The notes under the pieces: generated by a model
Databases searched by the model: none
Seen by the model: only the letters and a program-made list of their open reading frames with translations
What the model was told of the DNA's origin: nothing
Part shown: one piece after another, positions 24,640 to 34,256 of the stretch
Layout: each line of letters starts with the position of its first letter
Numbering within the stretch: position 1 is the stretch's first letter
Position numbers and translations under genes: made by a program
From: Carettochelys insculpta
Taxonomy: Eukaryota > Chordata > Testudines > Carettochelyidae
DNA: 64,000 nucleotides
Assembly (NCBI RefSeq): GCF_033958435.1
Contig: NC_134137.1
Coordinates: 256,230,501 to 256,294,500, forward strand
Reading direction: 5' to 3'

Positions 24640-25054
24640 GGCTATGTTTACACTAGCATTCCTCTTTGAAAGAGGCATGCAAATGAGGGAAATTGAAAAT
24701 GCAAATGAGGCACTGATTTACATATCTGGCACATCATTTCCATATTCATCTCTCAGAAGAGATTCTTTTGAAAGAAGAAAAGAAGCGTAGATGCAGCTCT
24801 TTTGAAAGTAATCCCCATCTTCGAAAGAACACTTCTTCCTAAAAAAAAAAAAAAAAGAAAGTATGAAGGGTTCTTTCGAAGACGGGGATTACTTTCGAAA
24901 GAGACACATTTACACTGCTTTTCTTTTTCGAAAGCTCTTCAGACAGAATATGAAAATGAGGTGCCAGATGTCTAAATCTGCACCTCATTTGCATTTTTGA
25001 TTTCCTTCATTTGCATGCCTCTTTTGAAAGAGGAATGCTAGTATAGATGTAGCC
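24640..25054. mobile_element. Palindromic Harbinger MITE, TSD TTG
   Basis: Left GGCTATGTTTACACTAGCAT, right GCTAGTATAGATGTAGCC. Long inverted arms carry CTTTGAAAGAGGCATGCAAA and TTTGCATGCCTCTTTTGAAAG. The loop region has an A-run at about 24841-24856. TTG flanks both sides (24637-24639 and 25055-25057). Confidence 0.85.
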
Positions 25055-25439
25055 TTGATGAGTGTTGTTTTCCTTTGAAGTGAACGCTCACAGAGTAACA
25101 AGGAGAATGGAAGTATCAAATAAGAAGATGCTTGATTTTGTCTGTATCCTTACTGGCAAAAAACAGTTCTTCAATAGCCCAAAATATGCTTGATGATAAG
25201 CCAGTGGGCACTGTGTGCTCCTTTATCTCTCTTGAATTGCCATTGTTGGACCATGAATTATCACCAAGCCTCCTCAGGCTAGTCATGACCTCTGAAGAAT
25301 AAACCATGATTCTGCAAAATGTCTTGTGCACACTCGTCATCTGACTTCTACGGGTTTGTTTCTTATGATGCAATCAATATAGCAGGAAAACACTGCTTTT
25401 GACAAATAAAATAGGCATGAGAAAAAAGCTTGAACTTAA
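25055..25439. other. Short intergenic spacer
   Basis: No feature could be supported. Confidence 0.5.
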
Positions 25440-25449
25440 CTGAACTGGA

Positions 25450-26180
25450 GTGAGATGGCTTCCAAAAAGGAGGAAAATCAAAGACGAAAACAGAGAATTT
25501 CAAACTGAATGGACCCAGTCCTTCACATTTATATTGAGTTTGGCTGGGCTCCCTTTATGTTTCATTTGCAATGAGAAATTCACCAACAACAAAAAGTTCA
25601 ACCTAGACAGGAAAAAACACGCTACTTTTCCCAAACAGTATCCAGTTGGAGATGATAGAAAAAAAGCCATGGAGGAGTTGCTAAGCAAAGCAGAGCTAAG
25701 TAAGAACACATTCACTAAATGGGTGAAAACACCAGTAGCATAACTGAGGCTGGTTTTGTGGCAACTCAGGAGATTGTGAAACAAGGAAAGCCATTCATGG
25801 ATGGCAAATATATAGAAGAGTGCTTTTTTAAGGGTATGTATGTTGATTTCAAAAACAAAAATGAAACTGTTCCAAATCTAGCATCCTCCAGAGAGAGAGA
25901 AGGTTAGGGAGTGAGTCAGAAAGACAGTGGTACAAACACACGTGTACAGTGTCAGGAAACAGAATATGTAAAGTTTGTGAACATCCTGCCATAAGCATGT
26001 ATCGCATTACAAATCATTGTGTGCGTGCTGTTCTTAAATAGGGGCTACAAAAAGGTATGATTTGATGTTATTTATTAAGGACTGTCTTGTATTCACATGC
26101 ACTGTGCCTCTTGAATTATTGATTTTTTACCAAATTTGAAAAAAAATGTCTCCTTTTGCTATTTTAGTTGCCGACCCCTT
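25450..26180 (+). pseudogene. hAT-family transposase remnant, N-terminal part, frameshifted
   Basis: A plus-strand frame at 25450-25743 encodes FQTEWTQSFTFIL, PLCFICNEKF and KKHATFPKQYPVGDDRKKAM. This is the BED-like/N-terminal layout of hAT transposases of the SCAND3/ZBED/GTF2IRD2-related group (F-x-WT, a CxxC pair, an H near the third position, then the QYP block). A +1 frameshift near 25728 continues it as ITEAGFVATQEIVKQGKPFM and DGKYIEECF, the conserved step into the helical region. The CxxC-H zinc ligands are only partly kept and the RNase H core is absent. Non-coding element sequence follows to about 26180, ending TTGCCGACCCC-like. Confidence 0.75.
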
Positions 26181-26189
26181 GTTCTGGGC

Positions 26190-26878
26190 CAAAAGATAAA
26201 GGATTTTTGTGAGGCACATTTGGAATGAAGAGAGTGTGGAAATGTCATGTTTTTGTTGTTACTTTACAGGGCAGAATTCTGGGGAGTGAGAGAATGTGCA
26301 GCTCTGATAAATCTTGAGTTTGGTTTTGGTGTATTTTGATGATTTCCAGACTGTATTTAATTTCTTAAGGGCGTCCTTGGCTTTATGATTTTGTTCCAGA
26401 TGTCCTGGCTTATTCCACTCTCCTGGCTGATGGTGCTGCTCAAGTATGTGACTGTTTCTACATTTGTGAGAACACAATCCTCTATCCTGACTGGTGACGC
26501 AATATTAAAGTCATATTTTTCAGGTGCTTCCCCACTTTTAAAGGATTTGATGGTGTGAGCGGTCTCTTCCTAAGTTAGAGTGTCTGTGTCAATATCAAAG
26601 AGGTTCTTCTACCTCCTAGATGTTTGCTGCTTCTTTACCTACCTCCTTGTTCAGCAATTATTTGAAATGCTCTGCCCAGAGCCTTTGCTGTTCTTTTGCT
26701 GTTGTCAGTAGGCACTTTCTAATGAGAATATTTGCTGGTCTCTGCTGTTTACCACTGATAAGCCATATCATTTTGTAGATAGCTCCTTTTTCACCACGAG
26801 CAGCTTCATCTCTGTTTGTGTTGCCAGACGCTCAATATAATGTTGTTCATTCACTCTCATGAGGCATTTGACCTCCAG
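26190..26878 (-). mobile_element. APE-type LINE remnant, reverse-transcriptase part
   Basis: The minus strand reads LWAEHFK-LLNKE (from about 26690), then further down KAKDALKKLNTVWKSSKYTK and TKLKIYQSC at 26400-26300. These are the linker before the RT palm and the post-palm 'ALKKLNTVWKS...TKLKIY' block of a non-LTR retrotransposon whose endonuclease half lies at 27996-29010. Stops and frameshifts are frequent, so it is an old copy. A 1.1-kb Harbinger MITE is inserted between the two halves. Confidence 0.65.
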
Positions 26879-27995
26879 GGCTATGTCTACACATCAGTAT
26901 TATTTCGAAATAAGCAATTCCAGAATACCTATTTCAAAATAGCTTATTTCAGAACAACACAGCTGCACACAAGGGCAGGCTATGTGCATCCCCCTGCCTT
27001 TTTGGAAGGGACAAATTAATGAGGCACTTTGGAACAGGTTAATGAGGTGCTGACATGCATATTCAACACCTCATTGGCATAACGGCAGCCAGTCGTGCTT
27101 TGAAAGTGCTGCTTTCGAAACACAGACTGGCTGTAGACACAGACCCTTTGAAATAAGTGCTACAGTTCGAAATTCATGAATTCCCAAGAAGAATTGGGAA
27201 TAAGGGAATTTCAAAGTGTGGGGTTTATTTTGGAACACCCACATCTATACAACCAAGAATGCATTTCAAAATAGCACCTAGTATTTTGCAATAGCATGCC
27301 TGGACACATAGGGCCTTTTCTAAAAAATGCTATTGGATGCCATAATAGCTTATCTTGAAATACCACCATTCTGGCCGTGTCTACACTAGCCCCAAACTTC
27401 GAAATGGCCATGCAAATGGCCATTTTGAAGTTTGCTAATGAAGCGCTGAAATACATATTCTGCGCCTCATTAGCATGCAGGTGGATGCGGCACTTTGAAA
27501 TTGACATGGCTCGCTGCCGCGCAGATTGTCCAGACGGGGCTCCTTTTCGAAAGTACCCCGCCTACTTCGAAGTCCCCTTATTCCTATGAGCAGATGGGAA
27601 TAAGGGGACTTCGAAGTAGGTGGGGTCCTTTCGAAAAGGAGCCCCGTCTGGACGAGCCACGTCAATTTCGAAGTGCCGTGTCCGCCCGCATGCTAATGAG
27701 GCACAGAATATGTATTTCAGCGCTTCATTAGGAAACTTCAAAATGGCCATTTGCATGGCTATTTTGAAGTTTGGGGCTAGTGTAGACATAGCCCCTGTGT
27801 CTTAACAGTGCCTATTTTGAAATAGCTATTTTGAAGTAAGTGTTATTCCTTCTGAAATGAGGTTTATGAAATTTGAAAAAACTTACCTGCTATTTCAAAT
27901 TTATTTCATAATAGGGTGTGCGTAGTGTAAATGCTCATAAAGTTATTTCGAAATAACAGCTGTTATCAAAATAACTTTGCTGTGTGGCTGTAGCC
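26879..27995. mobile_element. Outer Harbinger MITE, TSD CAG, with nested MITE
   Basis: Left end GGCTATGTCTACACATCAGT, right end GCTGTGTGGCTGTAGCC; CAG flanks both sides (26876-26878 and 27996-27998). Arms contain ATTATTTCGAAATAAGC and AAGTTATTTCGAAATAACAG. A second MITE sits at 27373-27793, leaving about 700 bp of the outer element. Its insertion splits the LINE at 26190-29010. Confidence 0.8.
27373..27793. mobile_element. Nearly perfect palindromic Harbinger MITE, nested
   Basis: Left end GGCCGTGTCTACACTAGCCC, right end GGGGCTAGTGTAGACATAGCC. The two arms of about 205 bp are close to perfect inverted copies meeting at about 27590 (CTTATTCCTATGAGC then AGATGGGAATAAG). It contains GGAGCCCCGTCTGGACGAGC on the right and its near-complement CCAGACGGGGCTCC on the left. 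Flanks TCT/CCT nearly match as a 3-bp duplication. Confidence 0.85.
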
Positions 27996-29010
27996 CAGAT
28001 GTGCCTGGTTACATGATGTGTGGTATTTATACTTTACCTTCTGGGATGTTATGTCTAAAACACTTTTCTTCAGGGCTTGTCTGGTTTCTATGGCATTCCA
28101 TTTGTTGGATGTAACCCTGTCTTCCTTCTATTCTGCCTGGAGCCTAGACAGTCTTCATGGCTCTATTTATAAATTGCTGCTACTTTTTCCAACTTCTCAC
28201 TCATTTCCTCATCTGCATTCTTCTCCTTTTCATCGCGATCTGCAAGTCCCTGAAACCTGTTGTTTAACTGCCAAACAAAGGCTTTCTGTATTTCAAGGGA
28301 TTTTAGTTTGTTGGTGTCATGATGTCTATGTCCCTTGTTTGATGGACCATGCTTCTCAATTTTAGCTTGATGGAGGCTGTCACAAAATGGTGGTCACTGC
28401 CAATATCTGCACTCCTCGCTTTCCCATCTGTCATTAAACATTGCTATTTGATGATGAATGGCAATCTGGTTCTTATCTCTGCCATTTAGAGAACACTATG
28501 TAAACACGCTCATTTATACTGCAGAAATCAACAAGCCTCTCTGTTTTTATTCATGGTGCCACATCCATGTCTGCCCATTGCTCTGTTGCTATTTGTGTTG
28601 TCCTTACTGACATTCACGTCCCCCATGACAACAGTTAGGTCATGGCATGGTATTTTCTCCAACTCCTATAATGTAAGGTAGACTTTGCCCTTCATCACTG
28701 TCATTTTTGGGGTGACACAGGGTGATGTTATTATGTTTCCCTTTCTATCTGGCTCTCGTAAGTTTGATGATGATGATGAATTTCCACTCAAGCAGGGAAT
28801 GCTCCACTTTCTCTTCAAAAAGATAGCAACAGCTTCGTGGCATTGTCCATCATCCTGTCCAAACTACAGCAAAGTTTCTCCCAAGGCTATTGTTAATCTT
28901 CCAGGTCCTACCCATCTGTTCTTGCTGACACCCAGGATGCCTAAATTGTAACAGCTCATCTCTGCTGTGACCTCAACCAGCTTTCCTGCTTCCTACATTG
29001 TCTGTACATT
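27996..29010 (-). mobile_element. APE-type LINE remnant, endonuclease part
   Basis: Minus-strand translation around 28670-28520 gives PCHDLTVVMGDVNVSK followed by NRAMGRHGCGTMNKN, and around 28445-28370 gives ARSADIGSDHHFVTASIKLK. MGDxN and GSDHHxV are the metal-binding and catalytic signatures of apurinic-type endonucleases of non-LTR retrotransposons. The linker that follows continues to 27996, where a Harbinger MITE interrupts it. Stop codons and frame changes show that it is dead. The clade (the family often annotated as 'craniofacial development protein 2-like') was not resolved. Confidence 0.8.
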
Positions 29011-29974
29011 ACAAAAACAAGTTTGTTTTTTGTCTTGGCATACAACACTTCAATCTTTGGGCCAATAGCTTCCTTTCAGCTTTCACTACTGGCAGTCATA
29101 TGGGTCATTTATTCCTGAAGAGCATCACACGTAATAACGGTCAATTTTCCCATTGCTGTTTCCATAACAATTGTTTATGCGACAGTGTTGTTATCCTTGT
29201 GCCTAACACCTAATCTGGAGGGCCAAGGTGTCTGTTTTGTCTGGCCCCTCCCCTCAGACCAATTGCCATGGCTGAACTTGCCAGGAGCAACACCCCCTCC
29301 CACCACCGACGTAGACCTGGGGATCATTAGGGTATGCAAGCACCCATGAAAAGGCCTGGACACCAGAGGACAGCTCTCCTATAATGACAGGTATTAAAGC
29401 TTCTTCTTTTCTACTCAGACACAACACTGGTGGGACCTCACATAGTTTTAACACTGGCTATAATAGATTTATGCCTCGTTTCCATGTCTCAATTTAGCTT
29501 ATGTGACTGCATTATGAATGTCTCTTATTTAGATAAACACTGATATATCAGAACAAAATTCAAAGATTGAACTTCTTGAGTGTCAATGAAATTCTGAAAA
29601 TCTCATACTTGTACCTTAATATTCTTATTCTATAAGTATTACCAGTTGTTCCAAAATGAAATAAATATATAATGTGAGATTAAGTTCAGCTGTTTTCATT
29701 TAGAAACATGAGTCAATTTAATACTGGTGAAAAATACTGGTAAAAAATATCGGATCAGAAAATCAGAGGTGGAAAAAGTACCCCAAAAGTTACTTGAGTA
29801 AAAGTACAGCTGCTTTGAGGGGGGAGGTAGGCATGTACTTTGGTACAAGTCACCAGTGTCCCTCTGGAACATTACTTGAGTAGAAGTGCATACATGCACA
29901 CGCATGCACACACACAAACACAGCACATCTTTATTCTACTCAAGTATCCAGAAGTGAAACCAGCTGCACTTTTA
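29011..29974. other. Intergenic, nothing recognised
   Basis: AT-rich; a short CA-rich patch near 29890-29920. No gene could be supported. Confidence 0.45.
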
Positions 29975-30685
29975 GGCTACGTCTACACGTGAAGCCAACA
30001 TCGAAATAGCTTATTTCGATGTAGCAACATCGAAATAGGCTATTTCGATGAATAACGTCTACACGTCCTCCAGGGCTGGCAACGTCGATGTTCAACTTCG
30101 ACGTTGCGCGGCACCACATCGAAATAGGCGCTGCGAGGGTACGTCTACACGCCAAAGTAGCACACATCGAAATAAGGGTGCCAGGCACAGCTGCAGACAG
30201 GGTCACAGGGTGGACTCAACAGCAAGCCGCTCCCTTAAAGGGCCCCTCCCAGACACAGTTGCACTAAACAACACAAGATACACAGAGCTGACAACTGGTT
30301 GCAGACCCTGTGCCTGCAGCATGGATCCCCAGCTGCCGCAGCAGCAGCCAGAAGCCCTGGGCTAAGGGCTGCTGCCCACGGTGACCATAGAGCCCCGCAG
30401 GGGCTGGAGAGAGAGCATCTCTCAACCCCCCAGCTGATGGCCACCATGGAGGACCCGGCAATTTCGACGTTGCGGGATGCGGATCGTCTACACGGTCCGT
30501 ACTTCGACGTTGAACGTCGAAGTAGGGCGCTATTCCGATCCCCTCATGAGGTTAGCAACTTCGACGTCTCGCCGCCTAACATCGAAGTTAACTTCGAAAT
30601 AGCGCCCGACGCGTGTAGCTGCGACGGGCGCTATTTCGAAGTTAGTGCCACTACTTCGAAGTAGCGTGCACGTGTAGACACAGCT
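29975..30685. mobile_element. CpG-rich Harbinger-derived non-autonomous element
   Basis: Left end GGCTACGTCTACACGTGAAG, right end CACGTGTAGACACAGCT. It carries many TCGAAATAG / CTATTTCGA and ACTTCGACGTTG motifs, and internal copies of GTCTACAC at about 30056, 30143 and 30487. The core (30300-30470) has GACCATAGAGCCCC and CAGCTGATGGCCACCATGG stretches resembling the 5' region of the SANT gene in the 48018-51941 element, so it looks like a deletion derivative of such an element. CpGs are unusually well kept. It lies about 215 bp past the CAPZA3 stop codon. No clear TSD. Confidence 0.75.
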
Positions 30686-30898
30686 ATGCTCAAGTAAAGT
30701 TTTGGGCACTTTTTCCACCTCTGCAGAAAATTGATCAATCTAGATCGGTACCAGCTGAATAAGAAAAAGTTGAGAAAAAGACTGCCTTAAGAAAGCTTCA
30801 AAGTGGCAACCTTATGGAAAGGGGCTTAATATTTCCCATAGTCACCCAGAAATAAGCCAAACAACTAAATAAATCCAGTTTCCACCGTGATTATTAGT

Positions 30899-30904
30899 TT
30901 TATT
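30899..30904 (-). terminator. Candidate poly(A) signal overlapping the CAPZA3 stop codon
   Basis: On the minus strand the gene ends CTG AAA TAA AAC, so AATAAA (30904-30899) overlaps the TAA stop. If used, the 3' UTR would be very short. No other AATAAA is seen on the minus strand in the next 150 bp. Confidence 0.45.
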
Positions 30905-31784
30905 TCAGTAAACCCAGCAGCATCTCATGAGTGGAAATATTGGCTTTCATGCTTGGATTGGTCAGCAGTTTATTCCAATTAATTACAGTGCGAGTAAGTG
31001 GGAGCTGCCTTCGTAGCATTTTTCTCCAAATTTCATCTGTCAAAGCTTGGAAGTTTTCCAGAACTGCAATGTGAAACTTGTTCTCTTCTGTTTCTATAAG
31101 TTTCACAAAATCTATGGCCAACTGTGCTGGATCAATTACATGCAAGGTCTCTTCCACAGTCTTGCAGACTGTCATGTGGAGATTAGCATCTTTAAAGTAG
31201 TGCACTTGCACATTAATGGTCCCTGTAACCTGGGTAATAACTGGAATCTGGGAAAAAGTCCATTCACCTTTCCAAAGGCTATTCCAGAAGCCCAAAGGTT
31301 TGTACTGATGAACTGCAATACAGACCACAAATATCTGCCTGTTTTTCAAGGTTTTTCTAAACACATTGCAGTCCCCCAAAGGAAAGTGATTATTCATGTA
31401 TGCCTTTAGAGCACTGTTTAGAGCTGTTCTCCATAACTCTGCTTCATCCCACACTACCCTATGAAGTTTAAATTTGTTTGATATTCCACTGAAGTGATCA
31501 AATTTGAAAGAAATTTTGTTTTTAGGGTCCAAAAAGCGATTTCCTCCCAGATCATTGTAGCGAGTCACCAGAACGTTGACTCCTTCTATTCTGACTGAAG
31601 TAAAATTATTCTTATTGTGATGGGCACAGACTTGGGCTGCCTCTTGCCTCATCAGGTCATCGTCCTGGACTAGGATACGGAGATCTTCAAAAACACTGTA
31701 GAATTCACCTGGAGGTGCCTGATGCAGTAGTCGGCATATGACCCACACTTTCTCTTCTTTAGACAAATCACATTTGTTGGGCAT
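30900..31784 (-). CDS. CAPZA3: F-actin-capping protein subunit alpha, testis-type (CAPZA3)
   Basis: An intronless 294-codon frame on the minus strand, close to the 286-299 residues of the family. With a beta subunit this protein caps actin filament barbed ends; the alpha-3 form is known from testis and sperm. Visible family features are PGEFYSVFEDLRIL (residues 25-38), RFLDPKNKISFKFDH (83-97), GFWNSLWKGEW (165-175), HYFKDANLHM at the first alpha-subunit signature (195-204) and LRRQLPLTRTVINW at the second (257-270), then a C-terminal tail (271-294) in place of the actin-binding tentacle. The chosen ATG is the first in frame and gives a start resembling the family. The missing introns, the divergence from alpha-1/2 and the head-to-head position beside PLCZ1 exons all fit CAPZA3; the orthology is inferred. 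The frame is intact. Confidence 0.9.
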   Translation of the reverse strand: MPNKCDLSKEEKVWVICRLLHQAPPGEFYSVFEDLRILVQDDDLMRQEAAQVCAHHNKNNFTSVRIEGVNVLVTRYNDLGGNRFLDPKNKISFKFDHFSGISNKFKLHRVVWDEAELWRTALNSALKAYMNNHFPLGDCNVFRKTLKNRQIFVVCIAVHQYKPLGFWNSLWKGEWTFSQIPVITQVTGTINVQVHYFKDANLHMTVCKTVEETLHVIDPAQLAIDFVKLIETEENKFHIAVLENFQALTDEIWRKMLRRQLPLTRTVINWNKLLTNPSMKANISTHEMLLGLLK

Positions 31785-31879
31785 TATGTTTTATTCCTAT
31801 GATGGTGAAATTGAACCTGAAATGAAAGCATGAATACTATGCTAATGTGGAAATTTTATTAAAAAGCATTTTAGACTTT

Positions 31880-31985
31880 AGCCCTTTTGAATTACTGATG
31901 AAGTGCTACTCTGTGCAGCGCTGGGGGCGGGGAGGATGGCACTGAGGGCTAGCTGCCTACAGCCTGTCAAGTCACAAGGCCAAGG
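31880..31985 (+). repeat. Inverted repeat arm A (partner 33635-33750)
   Basis: CTTTTGAATTACTGATG, GCGCTGGGGGCGGGGAGGATG and GGCACTGAGGGCTAGCTGCC match the reverse complement of 33635-33750 over about 105 bp with roughly one mismatch in eight. It lies about 100 bp upstream of the CAPZA3 start codon. Likely two oppositely inserted copies of one repeat. Confidence 0.7.
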
Positions 31986-32253
31986 CCAGACGAACCTGAA
32001 GATGTCACAGCAAAAAAAGTTCTTGATAACATTAATAACGTGTTTGTGTGCTTTAATGCTGCATTTGGAAAGATGGACAAGTATTAGTGAGATCTCAATA
32101 ATTACTGAATTATAAAATAATAATATAATATAATACAATATAATATAATTCAGTAGAATCAGCACTTCAAGAAAAATTGTCACAGTGGAAAATAGCTGCT
32201 GGCAGTACAGGAAAAAACTACTTCTATAAAGCTATGGCAATGCTTATATTGTC

Positions 32254-32640
32254 ATAAGAACAGCCATACTGGGTCAGATCTAAGGTGTACCCAGCCCAGT
32301 ATCCTGTCTGCCAACAGCAGCCAATGCTAGGTGCCCCAGAGGGAGTGGACTGCACAGGTAATGATCAAGCAATCTCTCTTCTGCCACCCATCTCCAGTAT
32401 CTGACAGAGGCTAGAGACACCATTCCTTACCCATCTTGGCTAACAGCCATTAATGGACATAACCTCCATGAATTTATCTAGCTCTTTTTTAAACCCTGTT
32501 ATAGTCTCAGCCTTCACAGCCTCCTCTGGCAAGGAGTTCCACAGGTTGACTGCGCTGTGTGAAGAACTTCCTTTTATTTGTTTTAAATCTGCTACCCATT
32601 AATTTCATTTGGTGTCCTCTAGTTCTGATATTACAGAAGA
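32254..32640 (-). mobile_element. CR1 LINE 3' fragment
   Basis: AAGAACAGCCATACTGGGTC, CCAGCCCAGTATCCTGTCTG and CTCCTCTGGCAAGGAGTTCC are the same 3' UTR and ORF2-end sequence as the CR1 at 14757-15663, in the same (minus) orientation. It includes the 3' terminus near 32254 and is 5'-truncated near 32640. Confidence 0.85.
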
Positions 32641-33634
32641 TGGCTGAATCCACAACTTAGGATACCAGAATAAAAAATGGGGAGCTTCAACATGAATGTT
32701 TGAGATAAGCAGAAACATAGATGTACTAAAGCAGATACAACACATTTGATAAAGCAACAATGAAATAAAGACTGGAAAATAATTGATAATAATTCTAACA
32801 GGGACCTAAAAATGCAAAACAGGTGAAAGAAGAACAGACTGAAAGATCTCTAGATACATCTACAGCAGTGGTTCCCAAAGCTTTATTCGTCCACTACTAC
32901 ATTCAGAGGGACTTGTTTTGAAATCAACAAAGGGCCCATGAAGTGCATATACTAGCTCCAGACTATGTACCACCCATGACCTCACATGCAGCAGGACTAC
33001 AGCCACTATGGACCTTGGGACAGGGTATGTTGGGGGAGGGCCAGATTTGTGCCCCTAGAAAGGATGGCACTTCGAGTAGAAGGTACAGGCTGTATCATGC
33101 AACATGCCTGTCTGCAGGCCTCAGAGAGCAAGAGTGGGAACTTCCATTCCTGTGGTACAACCAAGTTCCTATCCATGTGTTATGGCTTAAACCCCATAAA
33201 CATAAACACTAGCTAGCCATAAGAGCCCTAACACCTGCATTTAGATGCAGGAACCAAAGAGAGCAGTAACCAGGGCAATCTTGGCTACAGCCCCATAAGA
33301 ATGTTAAAAGTGTTGTCGAGCCAGAAAGTGCACACCCACTAAACTGCTAAGAGGTAAAAACACTGTAAGGTCCCGCCCCCAGCTAAGTTTCAATCAGGGG
33401 TCTCTCAGCCTCAAAAACACCCTGGACCTTTCCCCCCTGCTGGAGCAACATCTGCTGTGGCCCAGACGTGAGGCACTCCAGGATTCAAACTCCCTGTTGC
33501 AGAAAGGGACATAAGCATGCTAAATAGCCCTTTATCCATATAGATAGATACACACACACACAAAGTAAATAAGTTTAATAGAGTACTATTATCCCTAACC
33601 AGCTCTGTGATAAAGCCAGTCCCATTCATCCCGT
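32641..33634. other. Intergenic between CAPZA3 and PLCZ1; hAT-like end near 32872
   Basis: CAGTGGTTCCCAAAGCTTTA at about 32866-32885 looks like a hAT MITE end, similar to the one at 53025; its partner end was not placed. A (CA)n tract lies at 33549-33562. No coding exon was recognised. Confidence 0.35.
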
Positions 33635-33750
33635 CCCGCCTTGGCCTTGTGAGTTGACAAGTTGTAGGCAGCTGGCCCTCAGTGCCATCCTCCCCACCCC
33701 CAGCGCTGGGCAGAGCAGCAATCCCATCAGTAATTCAAAAGGTCCCAGGG
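33635..33750 (-). repeat. Inverted repeat arm B (partner 31880-31985)
   Basis: Read on the minus strand: CTTTTGAATTACTGATGGG, CAGCGCTGGGGGTGGGGAGG and CACTGAGGGCCAGCTGCCTA, matching arm A. The repeat probably continues to about 33860 on this side only. Confidence 0.7.
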
Positions 33751-34256
33751 CTCTCGCCTTACTGCGGCAGCAAGCTCTTGCAACTGCCAGGTGCCAGAGC
33801 AATTGCTCTCCTTTTTTTCCCTCCTCCCCGACCTTGGCAGGCCTGCTCACGAGCCACACTTGGGGAATTCCTGAGCCAAGGCACATGAAATGGGGAAAAC
33901 AAGTGACTTTGTCAGGAACGTGAGTGGTTCAGGAGGTAAGACAATAGCTCTTCCCCCACCCCCGCTGCAAGTGACCCTGGACCGTAGCTGGCTAGGGGAG
34001 GGGAGGAGCAGAGGGGCTAGGAAGTGGGCTGCATGGCAGGGGATGGACCCCGCGGCGAGACGTGGGCTGACGAGGCGCTGCCAGCTTTACCCACGGGGAC
34101 GGTTGGGAAGAGCTCCGGGGCAGGGAACAGTCAGAAGACTGACCCACGTGGTCAGGAGCCCGTAAGTCAACACGCGACGGAACCCTCTTCCCCAGAAGGT
34201 TCCAGCCCCTGGGCTGGTACGCGACTACGGCAGGTGAATTGGGCCACTCGTGGGTG

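Noticed and set aside
30299..30664. 121-codon frame as a host gene
   Set aside because: It lies wholly inside the CpG-rich Harbinger-derived element between its inverted ends.
33885..33920. ATG at 33885 (MKWGKQVTLSG) followed by GTGAGT as the first PLCZ1 coding exon
   Set aside because: Only a loose likeness to the expected short N-terminal exon, and the splice phase does not fit the exon at 36445.
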